From positions 409 through 39,404 of the forward strand of contig DIUD01000071.1 in NCBI GenBank assembly GCA_002428225.1: 38,996 bases of DNA, in the 5' to 3' direction. Shown here one piece after another: positions 15,696-23,195 of the stretch. The position numbers and the translations under genes are program-made. The stretch comes from Roseovarius sp. UBA6167 (GTDB lineage Bacteria > Pseudomonadota > Alphaproteobacteria > Rhodobacterales > Rhodobacteraceae). Below the pieces are notes generated by a model that saw nothing but the letters and a program-made list of their open reading frames with translations, was not told the DNA's origin and searched no databases. Position 1 is the first letter of the stretch. The number at the start of each line of letters is the position of its first letter.

Positions 15696-16319
15696 TCACT
15701 TGAAATTGCGGCTGTCCTTGATCTGATCCCAGGCCCAGACCACCTGTTGCAACTGCTCTTCCTGGCTGCGGTCGCCGCCGTTGATATCGGGGTGCAGCAC
15801 CTTGATGAGCGATTTGTAGGCCTTGCGCAGATCAGCCTTGGCCCAGTCGTCGGCGGCGTCGAGGATTTCAAGCGCGCGCCGTTCGGAAGGCGGCAGTTTG
15901 CGCCCGCCGCCCTGTTTGCGGCCCGGATTGCGGGTGGCGTTGTCGCCCAGCACCTGATGCGGGTCCTCGATGCCAAGCCGCGCCCAGGCGCGCGCCTCGG
16001 GGTCGGTGAAACGGCGCGTCTCGCGTTCCCAGACCTTGTCGCGCGATAGCTGCGCGTTCAACTCGGCCTCGGTGGTGCCTTCGAAGAAGTTCCACTTGAG
16101 ATTGTATTCGCGCACATGATCCCGACAGAACCACAGATATTCGTCGAGCACGTCCGGGGATTTCGGTGCGCGGTAAAGCCCGGCCTCGTCGCAGCCCGGA
16201 TGCTCGCACACCCGCGTCGATGTCTCCGACGCGCCCGACATGCTCCGCCGCCCGCGCGGATTCCTGCGCTTGGCCGACGACACCGACATATCGAAGCCGA
16301 AAGGATCAGTCTTGGACAT
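15696..16319 (-). CDS. DnaJ-domain protein with N-terminal Cys/His motif
   Basis: A 207-residue protein with its J domain at the C-terminus (about 155-207): DLRKAYKSLIKVLHPDINGG, with the HPD tripeptide at 176-178 that stimulates Hsp70 ATPase. The N-terminal half contains CEHPGC (Cys38, Cys43) and WFCRDHV (Cys65, His68), a spacing that could bind zinc. The middle is charged and contains GRKQGGGRKLPP. It is therefore an atypical J protein, not DnaJ itself; a role as an Hsp70 co-chaperone is inferred from HPD. The start at 16319 is supported by GAGG 7 bases upstream. The gene order suggests it may be read alone. Confidence 0.87.
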   Translation of the reverse strand: MSKTDPFGFDMSVSSAKRRNPRGRRSMSGASETSTRVCEHPGCDEAGLYRAPKSPDVLDEYLWFCRDHVREYNLKWNFFEGTTEAELNAQLSRDKVWERETRRFTDPEARAWARLGIEDPHQVLGDNATRNPGRKQGGGRKLPPSERRALEILDAADDWAKADLRKAYKSLIKVLHPDINGGDRSQEEQLQQVVWAWDQIKDSRNFK

Positions 16320-16618
16320 GGGCAAACCTCAACGAGTCAGGGGGAAGATTGTATGCCAAAACGCGCCGATGAGAAGGGGGGGCAAAGGAAAAAGCGGTGA
16401 CATTGTGATGACAAGATCGCCATGAGGCCGTGGGGCAAGGTCGCGCAGGCGGTTCAAAATTCGTTGCAAACGGGACTTGGCCGGTCGGCCGGCAGCAAGG
16501 GACGGGTTCGCGGCCGGAGGACCACGGGGGCGGTGTGATCCCGCGCGCCAGACCGGACACCGGGCGCGCGACACCGGGCGCGCGCGTGGCGGCCGGGATC
16601 AGCCCCCCGCGCGCAGGC
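16320..16618. other. gene-free gap between infC and the DnaJ-like gene, with GC-rich repeats
   Basis: No convincing gene is present in about 300 bases. The part near 16557-16584 holds a tandem pair of the 14-mer ACACCGGGCGCGCG. CGCGCGCC at 16542-16549 is the perfect complement of GGCGCGCG inside each copy, so a hairpin with a 13-base loop can form just after infC. It could end infC transcription, although no T-run follows. The right half of the gap toward 16330 should hold the promoter of the DnaJ-like gene; I cannot fix its boxes. Confidence 0.5.
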
Positions 16619-17164
16619 TCATTTCGGGGCGGGCCCGATAATCATGGTCATCTGGCGGCCCTCCATCCTGGGCATGTTCTCGACCCGGCCCGTCTCTTTC
16701 ACGTCCTCGGCGATGCGTTCGAGCAACTCGCGCCCAAGGTGCTGGTGCGCCATCTCGCGCCCGCGAAAGCGCAGGGTGATCTTGACCTTGTCGCCACCTT
16801 CGAGAAAGCGCTGCACGTTGCGCATTTTCACGTCATAATCATGCGTGTCGGTGCCGGGGCGGAACTTGACTTCCTTGACCTCGATGATCTTCTGTTTCTT
16901 GCGGGCCTCGGCCTCGCGCTTCTGGGTTTCGTATTTGTATTTGCCGAAATCCATGATCTTGCAGACCGGGGGGGTGGCATTGGGCGAGATCTCCACCAGG
17001 TCCAGCCCGGCCGCTTCGGCCATTTCAAGCGCACGCTGTGGTGTGACGACCCCGACATTCTCGCCATCGGCGCCAATCAGGCGGATTTCGTCGGCGCGGA
17101 TACGGTCATTGACGCGGGGGCCGGTGTCGCGCGTGGGGGGCGCGTTGTGAGGTCTGCGGGCTAT
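16619..17164 (-). CDS. infC: translation initiation factor IF-3, with AUA start codon
   Basis: About 181 residues. IF-3 binds the 30S subunit, prevents subunit joining and checks the start codon. The N-domain has GPRVNDRIRADEIRLIG and VVTPQRALEMAEAAGLDLVEI; the C-domain has CKIMDFGKYKYETQKREAEA, VKFRPGTDTHDYD and KITLRFRGREMAHQHLG. The conserved sequence starts at codon ATA, followed by ARRPHNAPP, with AAGGA 8 bases upstream. No ATG, GTG or TTG occurs in frame in the 27 codons upstream, and the first downstream ATG (codon 48) would remove the conserved N-domain. E. coli infC starts with AUU and is repressed by its own product through this rare start; the same is inferred here. Confidence 0.93.
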   Translation of the reverse strand: MARRPHNAPPTRDTGPRVNDRIRADEIRLIGADGENVGVVTPQRALEMAEAAGLDLVEISPNATPPVCKIMDFGKYKYETQKREAEARKKQKIIEVKEVKFRPGTDTHDYDVKMRNVQRFLEGGDKVKITLRFRGREMAHQHLGRELLERIAEDVKETGRVENMPRMEGRQMTMIIGPAPK

Positions 17165-17376
17165 GGCTTTGGTCCTTCGATAGTTGATTTTATGGGTGTA
17201 TTCAGGCAGGGCAAGGTAAACGCCGGGGCGCGGGCTTTCAAGCGGCAAAATAGGCGGTTGCGGGCCGAAATCCGGGCTTTTCCCTCTTGCGGCTTTTCTC
17301 CGGCAGGGCCATCTGTCACACGTGATTGTGAACGGGGGCGAATTCCGGTTTTTCCCCTCAGAGACAGGAGCAGGGT

Positions 17377-18012
17377 ATGAGAAATCTGATATGGGTCGTT
17401 CTTGCGGTCGTGGTGCTGGTTGGGGGATACATGATCTTCTCCGGCAGGTCCGTCGATGAGGTGGTCGAGAGCGTGACCGGGGCCACATCGAGCGCCGAGG
17501 CACCCGAAACGCTCGAGGAGGCGGCCGAGGCTGTCGGCGAAGCGGCGGAAGCGGCGGCCGATGATGCAAAAGCGGCGGCCGATGATGCCGCCGAGGCGTT
17601 GCAGGAAACCGCCGAGGCGGTCGAGAAAGAGGCAGCCCAGGCGCTCGATGCCGTGCGTTCGGTCGGTGAAGAAGGGGCCTCTGAGGCCGAGGCTGCGGCA
17701 CAGGCCACCATGGACGCCGCCCGCGAGGCCGCCGACGAGGCAAAGGCCGAGACGACCGAGGCCGCGCGCGAGGCGGTCGAAGCCGCCACCGGCGAATCGG
17801 TCGCACCCGCAGGGGCTACTGCCGCCGCGGACACGCCCGAGGCGCTGACCGTCGAGGGGTTCGATTTCGACCGCGCCCGCAGCCTGATCGAAGAGGCCGA
17901 CCTGGGCCAGATGCAGAAATCCGTGCTGATCGAGGGGCTGCGTGCCGCGCAGGACAATCCCGACCAGCTCGAATCCGCGCTCGCAGCCGCGCAAAAGGCG
18001 CTTGGTTACTGA
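17377..18012 (+). CDS. Ala/Glu-rich membrane-anchored coiled-coil protein
   Basis: A 211-residue protein of unknown function. Residues 4-21 (LIWVVLAVVVLVGGYMIF) form an N-terminal membrane anchor or uncleaved signal. Residues about 40-140 are a long Ala/Glu/Asp helix with repeats of the type AAEAVGEAAEAAADDAKAA, strongly acidic and likely coiled-coil. A small folded C-terminus follows (about 155-211): VEGFDFDRARSLIEEADL, KSVLIEGLRAAQDNP. AGGAG lies 6 bases upstream of the ATG. It is divergent from infC and followed by a good terminator, so it is probably a single-gene unit. Low-complexity composition makes any homology claim unsafe. Confidence 0.8.
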   Translation: MRNLIWVVLAVVVLVGGYMIFSGRSVDEVVESVTGATSSAEAPETLEEAAEAVGEAAEAAADDAKAAADDAAEALQETAEAVEKEAAQALDAVRSVGEEGASEAEAAAQATMDAAREAADEAKAETTEAAREAVEAATGESVAPAGATAAADTPEALTVEGFDFDRARSLIEEADLGQMQKSVLIEGLRAAQDNPDQLESALAAAQKALGY

Positions 18013-18035
18013 GCGAACCCGCAGGACATCGAAAC

Positions 18036-18068
18036 CCCCGTGCCAGGCGATCCTTGCGCGGGGCTTTT
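18036..18068 (+). terminator. Rho-independent terminator of the Ala-rich gene
   Basis: CCCCGTG (18036-18042) pairs with CGCGGGG (18057-18063) through one G-U pair, followed after a C by TTTT (18065-18068). It begins 24 bases after the stop. Confidence 0.7.
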
Positions 18069-18074
18069 CCCTGG

Positions 18075-18102
18075 GGATCCTCGGGTCAGGCCCGAGGATG
18101 AC
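18075..18102. repeat. dispersed palindromic repeat, second copy
   Basis: The sequence is the reverse complement of 5335-5362 with a single mismatch in 28 bases. It contains a perfect 9-bp stem, ATCCTCGGG (18077-18085) and CCCGAGGAT (18091-18099), around a 5-base loop. It lies directly after the terminator of the Ala-rich gene and between convergent genes, as does the first copy. Confidence 0.75.
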
Positions 18103-18160
18103 GGGCGGGTGTGGCAAGGGAATCCTCCGGCGCGACCGGGGGATCACCCGATCTCGACAA

Positions 18161-18180
18161 CCCGGGTCAAGCCCGGCGAT
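18161..18180. repeat. partial copy of the same palindromic repeat family
   Basis: CCCGGGTCAAGCCCGGCGAT matches the core of the repeat at 18075-18102 in the same orientation (GGGTCA-GCCCG), with changes in the arms. It sits 21 bases from the end of the fpr gene and may act with the full copy as a transcription end for it. Confidence 0.55.
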
Positions 18181-18201
18181 GGCCGAGAGACATGATCTGC
18201 C

Positions 18202-19056
18202 TCAGTCGAGAAATGCCTTCTCCACCACATATTCCCGAGGGGCGGAATTCGCGCCCTCGCGCAGCCCGTAGCCTTCGAGCATGTCCTTGATTTCAAGGTT
18301 GAAGGCAAGGTTGCCGCAGACCATGGCGCGGTCGGTCTCGGGGGTGAGAGGCGCCACGCCCAGATCGGCAAACACCTCGCCCGAGCGCATCAGGTCGGTG
18401 ATGCGGCCCATCTTGGGGCTCTCTTCGCGGGTGGTGGTCGGGTAATAGCGCAGCTTGTCGGCAAAGCCCTTGCCGATCAGCTCCTCGAGCATCTCGTCGG
18501 TGCGGATGTTCTCGATCAGTTCCGCCCCATAGGTCAACTCGCCCACTTCGCGGCAGGTATGGGTCACGATCACCTCGTCATAATCCTCATAGGTCTGCGG
18601 GTCGCGCAGGAGCGAGGCAAAGGGCGCGATGCCGGTGCCGGTGGCAAACAGCCAGAGCCTCTTGCCGGGCAGGAGCGCGTCATGCACCAGCGTGCCCACG
18701 GGCTTGGGGCGCAGGATGATCTCATCGCCGGGCTTTATGTTTTGCAGCCGGGACGTGAGCGGGCCGTCGGGCACCTTGATCGAGTAAAACTCAAGCTCAT
18801 CGTCCCAGGACGGCGAGGCGATGGAATAGGCGCGCAAAAGCGGTTTTTCGCGTCCGGTCTTCTCGTCGGTTTGCATCAGCCCGATCATCACGAACTCGCC
18901 CGAGCGGAAGCGCAGGCTGGCGGGTCGCGTCACCCGGAAGGCAAAGAGCCGGTCGGTGTAATGCTTGACCCATGTCACCACCTGCGCATCGGGCAGGGTG
19001 ACGGCCTTGGGCGCTTTGGTGGTGGCTGGGGTCACGGCGGTCATCTCGTTCATCAT
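18202..19056 (-). CDS. fpr: ferredoxin--NADP reductase
   Basis: A 284-residue FAD enzyme moving electrons between NADPH and ferredoxin or flavodoxin. Motifs are RAYSIASP (FAD), PVGTLVHDALLPGKRLWLFATGTGIAPFASLLRD (NADP phosphate loop), VTHTCREVGELTY and MVCGNLAF. It ends with YVVEKAFLD. It follows the cysI-cysH cluster in the same direction after an 83-base gap that contains a hairpin, so it may have its own promoter as well. Since no flavoprotein subunit CysJ is present, it is a plausible electron source for CysI. The start is uncertain: ATGs at 19056, 19053 and 19044 are all in frame, and a 14-base tandem duplication covers this region. Confidence 0.93.
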   Translation of the reverse strand: MMNEMTAVTPATTKAPKAVTLPDAQVVTWVKHYTDRLFAFRVTRPASLRFRSGEFVMIGLMQTDEKTGREKPLLRAYSIASPSWDDELEFYSIKVPDGPLTSRLQNIKPGDEIILRPKPVGTLVHDALLPGKRLWLFATGTGIAPFASLLRDPQTYEDYDEVIVTHTCREVGELTYGAELIENIRTDEMLEELIGKGFADKLRYYPTTTREESPKMGRITDLMRSGEVFADLGVAPLTPETDRAMVCGNLAFNLEIKDMLEGYGLREGANSAPREYVVEKAFLD

Positions 19057-19074
19057 GTCGCGTTCATCATGTCG
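19047..19074 (-). repeat. 14-bp tandem duplication over the fpr start codon
   Basis: CGTTCATCATGTCG occurs twice head to tail (19047-19060 and 19061-19074). Read on the minus strand, each copy supplies ATGATGAACG. The upstream copy opens a five-codon frame, MMNAT, whose TGA overlaps the fpr ATG at 19056 (ATGA). Confidence 0.8.
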
Positions 19075-19110
19075 CTTGCCGGTGCGTCTAAACCGACATC
19101 CTCTCTTAAT

Positions 19111-19128
19111 CCCTGACCCAAGTCAGGG
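19111..19128. other. stem-loop between DUF934 and fpr
   Basis: CCCTGAC (19111-19117) and GTCAGGG (19122-19128) form a perfect 7-bp stem with a 4-base loop. On the minus strand it follows the DUF934 stop closely and precedes ATTAAG. It could be an attenuator, a processing site or a weak terminator. Confidence 0.45.
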
Positions 19129-19139
19129 GAAGGCGATAT

Positions 19140-19547
19140 TCAGCCGCGCAGCCGCGCCTGGTAGTCGTGCGCCTGCCAGTCGGCGCGAAAGAGCCATTGC
19201 GCCTCGGGCTGCCGCGCGGCGAGCGTGTCGGAGATCTCCACTTCGTCAAAGCCCGCGCGCCGCGCCATGGTGTATTGATCGGCGAGCACATGACCAGCGG
19301 CGCGCAGCCGCCCGCGATAGCCCATCAGCCGCAATTGCCGCGCGATGGAAAAGCCGCGCCCGTCGCCGGCAGCCGGAAAGACCACCCGGACGAAGCGCAC
19401 GCCCTCCAGCCGACCGGCCAGATCGGCGGGGTTGATGTCATTGGGCAGATCGAGCGCGGTTGTGCCCGCGCCCGCCTCGGCCAGCGGCGTGACGGGCGCG
19501 GTCCAGTCGTCGCGGCCAAAGCCCGTATCAGTGACGATGATGCTCAT
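19140..19547 (-). CDS. DUF934 protein of the sulfite reduction operon
   Basis: A 135-residue soluble protein of the DUF934 family. It begins MSIIVTDTGFGRDDW and contains LALPNDINPADLAG-like text (LDLPNDINPADLAG), VRFVRVVFPAAGDGRGFSIARQLR and YRGRLRAAGHVLADQY, the GRGFS..R.LR..GY.G.LRA.G pattern that I recall for this family. DUF934 genes regularly accompany cysI and cysH in proteobacteria, and a role in sulfite reduction is suspected but not established. GAGGAG lies 7 bases before the ATG, which overlaps the cysH stop (ATGA). No metal or cofactor motif is obvious. Confidence 0.85.
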   Translation of the reverse strand: MSIIVTDTGFGRDDWTAPVTPLAEAGAGTTALDLPNDINPADLAGRLEGVRFVRVVFPAAGDGRGFSIARQLRLMGYRGRLRAAGHVLADQYTMARRAGFDEVEISDTLAARQPEAQWLFRADWQAHDYQARLRG

Positions 19548-20278
19548 GCGGAAACTCCTCTTCGCACCATCTTGCCATTCACAAGATGGATGCCACATTC
19601 GGTCTTGTCCTGATCGCGCCAGCGGCCCGCGCGCGGGTCTTCATCGGCGCGCACCGGGCTGGTGCAGGGCATACAGCCGATCGACGGATAGCCCCGCGCC
19701 ACCAGCGGATGCCTGGGCAGGCGGTTTTCCTCCATATAGGTGCGGATGTCCTCGCGCGCCCAATGGGCCAGCGGGTTGACCTTGATGCGCCCCGTGCCTT
19801 CCTCGACCTCGAAGAATTCGAGCGCCGCGCGCGTGCCCGCCTGATAGCGTTTGCGGCCCGTGATCCAGCCGTCGAAACCGGCGAGCGCGCGTTGCAGGGG
19901 CTGCGTCTTGCGCAGCGCGCAGCAGGCATCGGTATCGCGCTGATGCAGCGTGTCGTCGGGGTCATGGGCGCGCAGGTCCGCAGGCGTGGCGCGGATGATG
20001 CGCAGATCGCGCAAGGCCAGCCGCTCGGCCAGTTCCTGCTGGTAAACCAGCGTTTCGGCAAAGAGCATCTCGGTGTCGATGAAGATGACCGGCGTCGCCG
20101 CCCGTGTGACCGAGACCATGTGCAAAAGCACGACGGATTCTGCCCCGAAGCTCGAGACAAGCGCCAGCCGCCCCGCCTGGGGGTCGCGCAACGCGTGCTC
20201 AAGCACCGAGATCGCCGAATGGTGGCGATACCGCTCGTTGAGCGCCGCGACCCGCTCTGTCAGGTCATTCGGCGGCAT
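19544..20278 (-). CDS. cysH: assimilatory adenylyl-sulfate (APS) reductase
   Basis: A 244-residue PAPS/APS reductase family enzyme producing sulfite from activated sulfate with thioredoxin. The PP-loop-like motif is SSFGAESVVLLHM. Cysteine pairs Cys119-Cys120 (DACCALRK) and Cys202-x2-Cys205 (IGCMPC) are the [4Fe-4S] ligands that mark APS-specific enzymes and are missing from the E. coli PAPS type. The catalytic Cys228 is in TECGIH. Also visible: VNPLAHWAREDIRTYM. So APS, not PAPS, is the probable substrate. The start overlaps the last 14 bases of cysI, and the stop overlaps DUF934. Confidence 0.94.
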   Translation of the reverse strand: MPPNDLTERVAALNERYRHHSAISVLEHALRDPQAGRLALVSSFGAESVVLLHMVSVTRAATPVIFIDTEMLFAETLVYQQELAERLALRDLRIIRATPADLRAHDPDDTLHQRDTDACCALRKTQPLQRALAGFDGWITGRKRYQAGTRAALEFFEVEEGTGRIKVNPLAHWAREDIRTYMEENRLPRHPLVARGYPSIGCMPCTSPVRADEDPRAGRWRDQDKTECGIHLVNGKMVRRGVSA

Positions 20279-21935
20279 GGGCGCGGGCCTCCTGATCGTA
20301 GAGGGCGGATTTGAACGGGGGCATCCCGAGGCGGTTATAGGTCTCGAGGAAGGTCTCCTCCGGCCCCTCGCGCAGGTCGAGATAGGCGAAGATCAGACGC
20401 TCCACCGCCGGCACGATCTCGTCATAGGCAAAACCGGGTCCGGTGCGGGTGCCGATGGCCGTGGTCTCGGACGGATCGCCGCCGAGGGTGATTTGATAGT
20501 TTTCCACTCCGGCACGGTCGAGTCCGAGAATGCCGATATGGCCGACATGGTGATGCCCGCAGGCATTGATGCAGCCCGAGATCTTGATCTGGAGATGGCC
20601 CACCTCGTGTTCGATCTTCAGCTCATCGAGCCGGGTGGCGATGCCCTGGGCCACCGGGATCGAGCGCGCGGTGGCCAGCGCGCAGTAATCCATGCCGGGG
20701 CAGGCGATGATATCCGAGGCCAGCCCGATATTGGCCGTCCCCAGCCCCGCCGCGCGCAATTCGCCATGAACGGCGGGAATATCGGCCAGCGCCACATGCG
20801 GCAGAACAAGGTTCTGCGCGTGGCTCACGCGGATGTCGCCATGGCCGTAGCGTTCGGCAAGATCGGCCACCAGGCGCATCTGGGAGGCCGACGCATCGCC
20901 GGGCGTTTGCCCATGGGCCTTGAGGCTGATGGTGACGATGCCGTGATCGGCGTGCTTGTGCGGCGTCACGTTGGTATCGGTCCAGGCGCGGAACACCGGG
21001 TCGGCGTCGCGCGCAACGTGATAGGCGGCGGCGTCGCGCGCGGACAGGGTGGGGGTGACGAATGCCGAACGGATGCGCGCCAGCCACTCCTGATCGACGC
21101 CCGAAAACACCGCGCGGCGCGCGGGAAAGGTCGCCTCGACCTCGTCGCAAAAGGCGTCTAGGCCGTGCTCGTGGACGGTGATCTTGACGCGCGCCTTGTA
21201 TTTGTTGTCGCGCCGGCCCATTCGGTTATAGGTTGCCAGCACCGCTTCGAGATAGGGCAGCAGGTCCGCCTCGGGCAGGAAATCGCGCAGCAATTTGGCC
21301 ACCATTGGCGTGCGGCCCATGCCGCCGCCGACCCAGACCTGATAGCCGCGCGCCCCGTCCTGCTCGACGATGCGCAGGCCGATATCGTGGCTTTTCATCA
21401 CCGCGCGGTCGGCTTCTGAGGCGATCACGGCGATCTTGAACTTGCGCGGCAGGAACTGGAATTCCGGGTGATCGGTGGACCATTGGCGGATGAGTTCCGC
21501 CACCGGGCGCGGATCGGTCAGCTCATCGGCCGCCGCGCCAGCGAAATGGTCCGAGGTCACGTTGCGGATCGTGTTGCCGGACGTCTGGATGGCGTGCATC
21601 CCCACCTCTGCGAGCGCGTCGAGAATATCGGGAACGTCAGCCAGTTTCGGCCAGTTATACTGGATATTCGTCCGGGTGGTGAAATGGCCATAGCCCTTGT
21701 CCCACCGCTCGGCGATCATCGCCAGCTGCCGCAGCTTCGCGGGGTCGAGCGAGCCGTAAGGGATCGCCACGCGCAGCATGTAGGCGTGCAGTTGCAGGTA
21801 AAGCCCGTTCATCAGGCGCAGCGGGCGGAACTCATCCTCGGTGAGGCTGCCATTGATGCGCCGCGCGACCTGGGCACGAAACTGGCGGTTGCGCTCGGTA
21901 AGAAAGGCGCGGTCGAAATCGTTGTATTGATACAT
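20265..21935 (-). CDS. cysI: sulfite (nitrite/sulfite) reductase, siroheme [4Fe-4S]
   Basis: A 556-residue hemoprotein reducing sulfite to sulfide with six electrons. Two homologous halves are visible, with HFTTRTNIQYNW in the first. The siroheme/[4Fe-4S] ligands are ACPGMDYC (Cys412, Cys418) and SGCINACGHHH (Cys455, Cys459), the C-x5-C...C-x3-C pattern. The family also contains nitrite reductases, but cysH and cobA as neighbours favour sulfite. No CysJ flavoprotein is present, so electrons probably come through ferredoxin. AAAGGA lies 8 bases upstream of the ATG. Confidence 0.94.
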   Translation of the reverse strand: MYQYNDFDRAFLTERNRQFRAQVARRINGSLTEDEFRPLRLMNGLYLQLHAYMLRVAIPYGSLDPAKLRQLAMIAERWDKGYGHFTTRTNIQYNWPKLADVPDILDALAEVGMHAIQTSGNTIRNVTSDHFAGAAADELTDPRPVAELIRQWSTDHPEFQFLPRKFKIAVIASEADRAVMKSHDIGLRIVEQDGARGYQVWVGGGMGRTPMVAKLLRDFLPEADLLPYLEAVLATYNRMGRRDNKYKARVKITVHEHGLDAFCDEVEATFPARRAVFSGVDQEWLARIRSAFVTPTLSARDAAAYHVARDADPVFRAWTDTNVTPHKHADHGIVTISLKAHGQTPGDASASQMRLVADLAERYGHGDIRVSHAQNLVLPHVALADIPAVHGELRAAGLGTANIGLASDIIACPGMDYCALATARSIPVAQGIATRLDELKIEHEVGHLQIKISGCINACGHHHVGHIGILGLDRAGVENYQITLGGDPSETTAIGTRTGPGFAYDEIVPAVERLIFAYLDLREGPEETFLETYNRLGMPPFKSALYDQEARAHAAE

Positions 21936-21969
21936 CTGGGGTGTCCTTTCCGGGGGAGGTCACGCGTCG

Positions 21970-22281
21970 TCAGCCGCGCGACAGTCCTTCGGCCTGCTTG
22001 CCATGAAAGAGGTTCGACGGGCCCTTGCGGCGGAAATCCTCGCGGAAATGGGTGGGCTCGGGGCCGTGCGCGCCGGGACGCATATCGGCGAGATAGGGGC
22101 CGACCACCTCGGCCGCGCGGGCCTGCGCCTGAAGCAGGCGATACTCGGCCTCGGCCTCGTCGATGATGAGTTCGGCCTCGGCCAGATCCCGCGTCCAGCG
22201 GTCATCGACGGTGAGATAGACCACATCGCCCTCGATCAGGGCATTTCCGGTCACGACCTTGGGGGTGAACTGTCTGGCCAT
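21970..22281 (-). CDS. DUF2849 protein
   Basis: A 103-residue protein of the DUF2849 family, found in alphaproteobacterial cobA-cysI clusters. It begins MARQFTPKVVTGNALIEGDVVYLTVDDRW, followed by a helical part rich in Glu and Ala (LAEAELIIDEAEAEYRLLQAQARAAEVVGPYL) and a tail with GPEPTHFREDFRRKGPSN. No signal, membrane segment or cofactor motif. Position between siroheme synthesis and sulfite reductase suggests a helper role in CysI assembly or sulfite reduction, which is inference from context. The ATG lies 1 base after the cobA stop (TGACATG), so the genes are coupled. Confidence 0.84.
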   Translation of the reverse strand: MARQFTPKVVTGNALIEGDVVYLTVDDRWTRDLAEAELIIDEAEAEYRLLQAQARAAEVVGPYLADMRPGAHGPEPTHFREDFRRKGPSNLFHGKQAEGLSRG

Positions 22282-22282
22282 G

Positions 22283-23047
22283 TCAGGCAAGCTCCTGTTG
22301 TGTTTGCGAAATCCGGGCCTCCGCCGCTCGGGGGGAGAGGCCGAGAAAGGTGAGTGCGGGGCCGCTGAGGGCGGCGGCGTCGAGATCGGCGGGCAGCCGC
22401 TCCAGCGTGGTGGCGATCACGCGCTGATCCGCGCGGGCGGCGTTCTCGACGATGGTCACGGGCGTGGCGCGATCCGCCCCGTGCATCAGCAGCCGCCCCT
22501 GCACGAAGCGCGCCGCGCGCTTGCCCATGTAGATCGCGGCCACCTCTCCGGGGCGCGCCAGCGTGCGCCAGTCGTGATCGGCAAACCCCGCCATGTCATG
22601 CCCGGTGAGAAAGCGCACGGCCGCGTTGCGCCCGCGTCTGGTCAGGCTCTGGCCGATGGCAGCGGCAGCGGCGGAGGCGGCGGTGATGCCCGGCACGATC
22701 TCGAACGGCAGGCCCGCCGCCTCGACCGCCGCGATTTCCTCGTCGAGCCGCCCGAATATCACCGGATCGCCGCCCTTGAGCCGCACCACAGCCGCGCCGG
22801 CCAGCGCGTGGCCGACGATCAGCGCATTGATCGCCGCCTGCGGGGTGGAGGGGCCGAACCCCTGCTTGCCGGCGGCGACGAGTTGCCCGTCAGGCCGGGC
22901 GAACCGCAATATGTCGGGGCTCACCAGCCGGTCGTGGACCACCACATCGGCCGCCTCGATCAGGCGCAGCGCCCTGAGCGTCAGCAGATCGGCATCTCCG
23001 GGGCCTGCGCCGACGAAAGCGATGGGTTTTGGCGGTGTGGCGGGCAT
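22283..23047 (-). CDS. cobA: uroporphyrinogen-III C-methyltransferase
   Basis: A 254-residue SAM-dependent enzyme methylating uroporphyrinogen III twice to precorrin-2, toward siroheme. Motifs are AFVGAGPGDADLLTLRAL at the N-terminus, VVHDRLVS, VRLKGGDPVIFGR and VPGITAASAAAA. Only the methyltransferase domain is present; the dehydrogenase/ferrochelatase domain of CysG must be encoded elsewhere. It is the first gene of the sulfite operon and divergent from the Lrp-type regulator. Its product supplies the siroheme for CysI. SumT or cysG would be equivalent names in some annotations. Confidence 0.93.
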   Translation of the reverse strand: MPATPPKPIAFVGAGPGDADLLTLRALRLIEAADVVVHDRLVSPDILRFARPDGQLVAAGKQGFGPSTPQAAINALIVGHALAGAAVVRLKGGDPVIFGRLDEEIAAVEAAGLPFEIVPGITAASAAAAAIGQSLTRRGRNAAVRFLTGHDMAGFADHDWRTLARPGEVAAIYMGKRAARFVQGRLLMHGADRATPVTIVENAARADQRVIATTLERLPADLDAAALSGPALTFLGLSPRAAEARISQTQQELA

Positions 23048-23195
23048 GGCGGCAACGGGTTCCGGGGTTGTTTGACTTCACGCTTAATATAGGAAATATT
23101 CCCGGATAGAGGCCATATGCTGCGCACAATAAGGACATATGTTCCTCAATTGGTGGCTTTATGGCAGAGATTCCTTCAAACGGAGAGAATTTGGA
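23048..23195. promoter_or_regulatory. divergent promoter region between cobA and the Lrp-type gene
   Basis: An AT-rich island in GC-rich surroundings. On the plus strand TTGACT (23072-23077) and AATATT (23095-23100) are spaced 17 bases apart and could be -35 and -10 boxes of the regulator gene. AATAT AGGAA ATATT is an inverted repeat, and ACATATGT inside GGACATATGTTCC (near 23133-23145) is another; CATATG also occurs near 23114. These short palindromes are candidates for Lrp-type binding sites controlling both directions. Confidence 0.5.

Noticed and set aside
16354..16400. 15-codon plus-strand frame MPKRADEKGGQRKKR
   Set aside because: Too short, no ribosome site beyond chance and no supporting context.
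17312..17332. TCACA and TGTGA half-sites (spacer 6) upstream of the Ala-rich gene, like a reversed CRP/FNR site
   Set aside because: The order of the halves is opposite to the CRP consensus and nothing else supports it.
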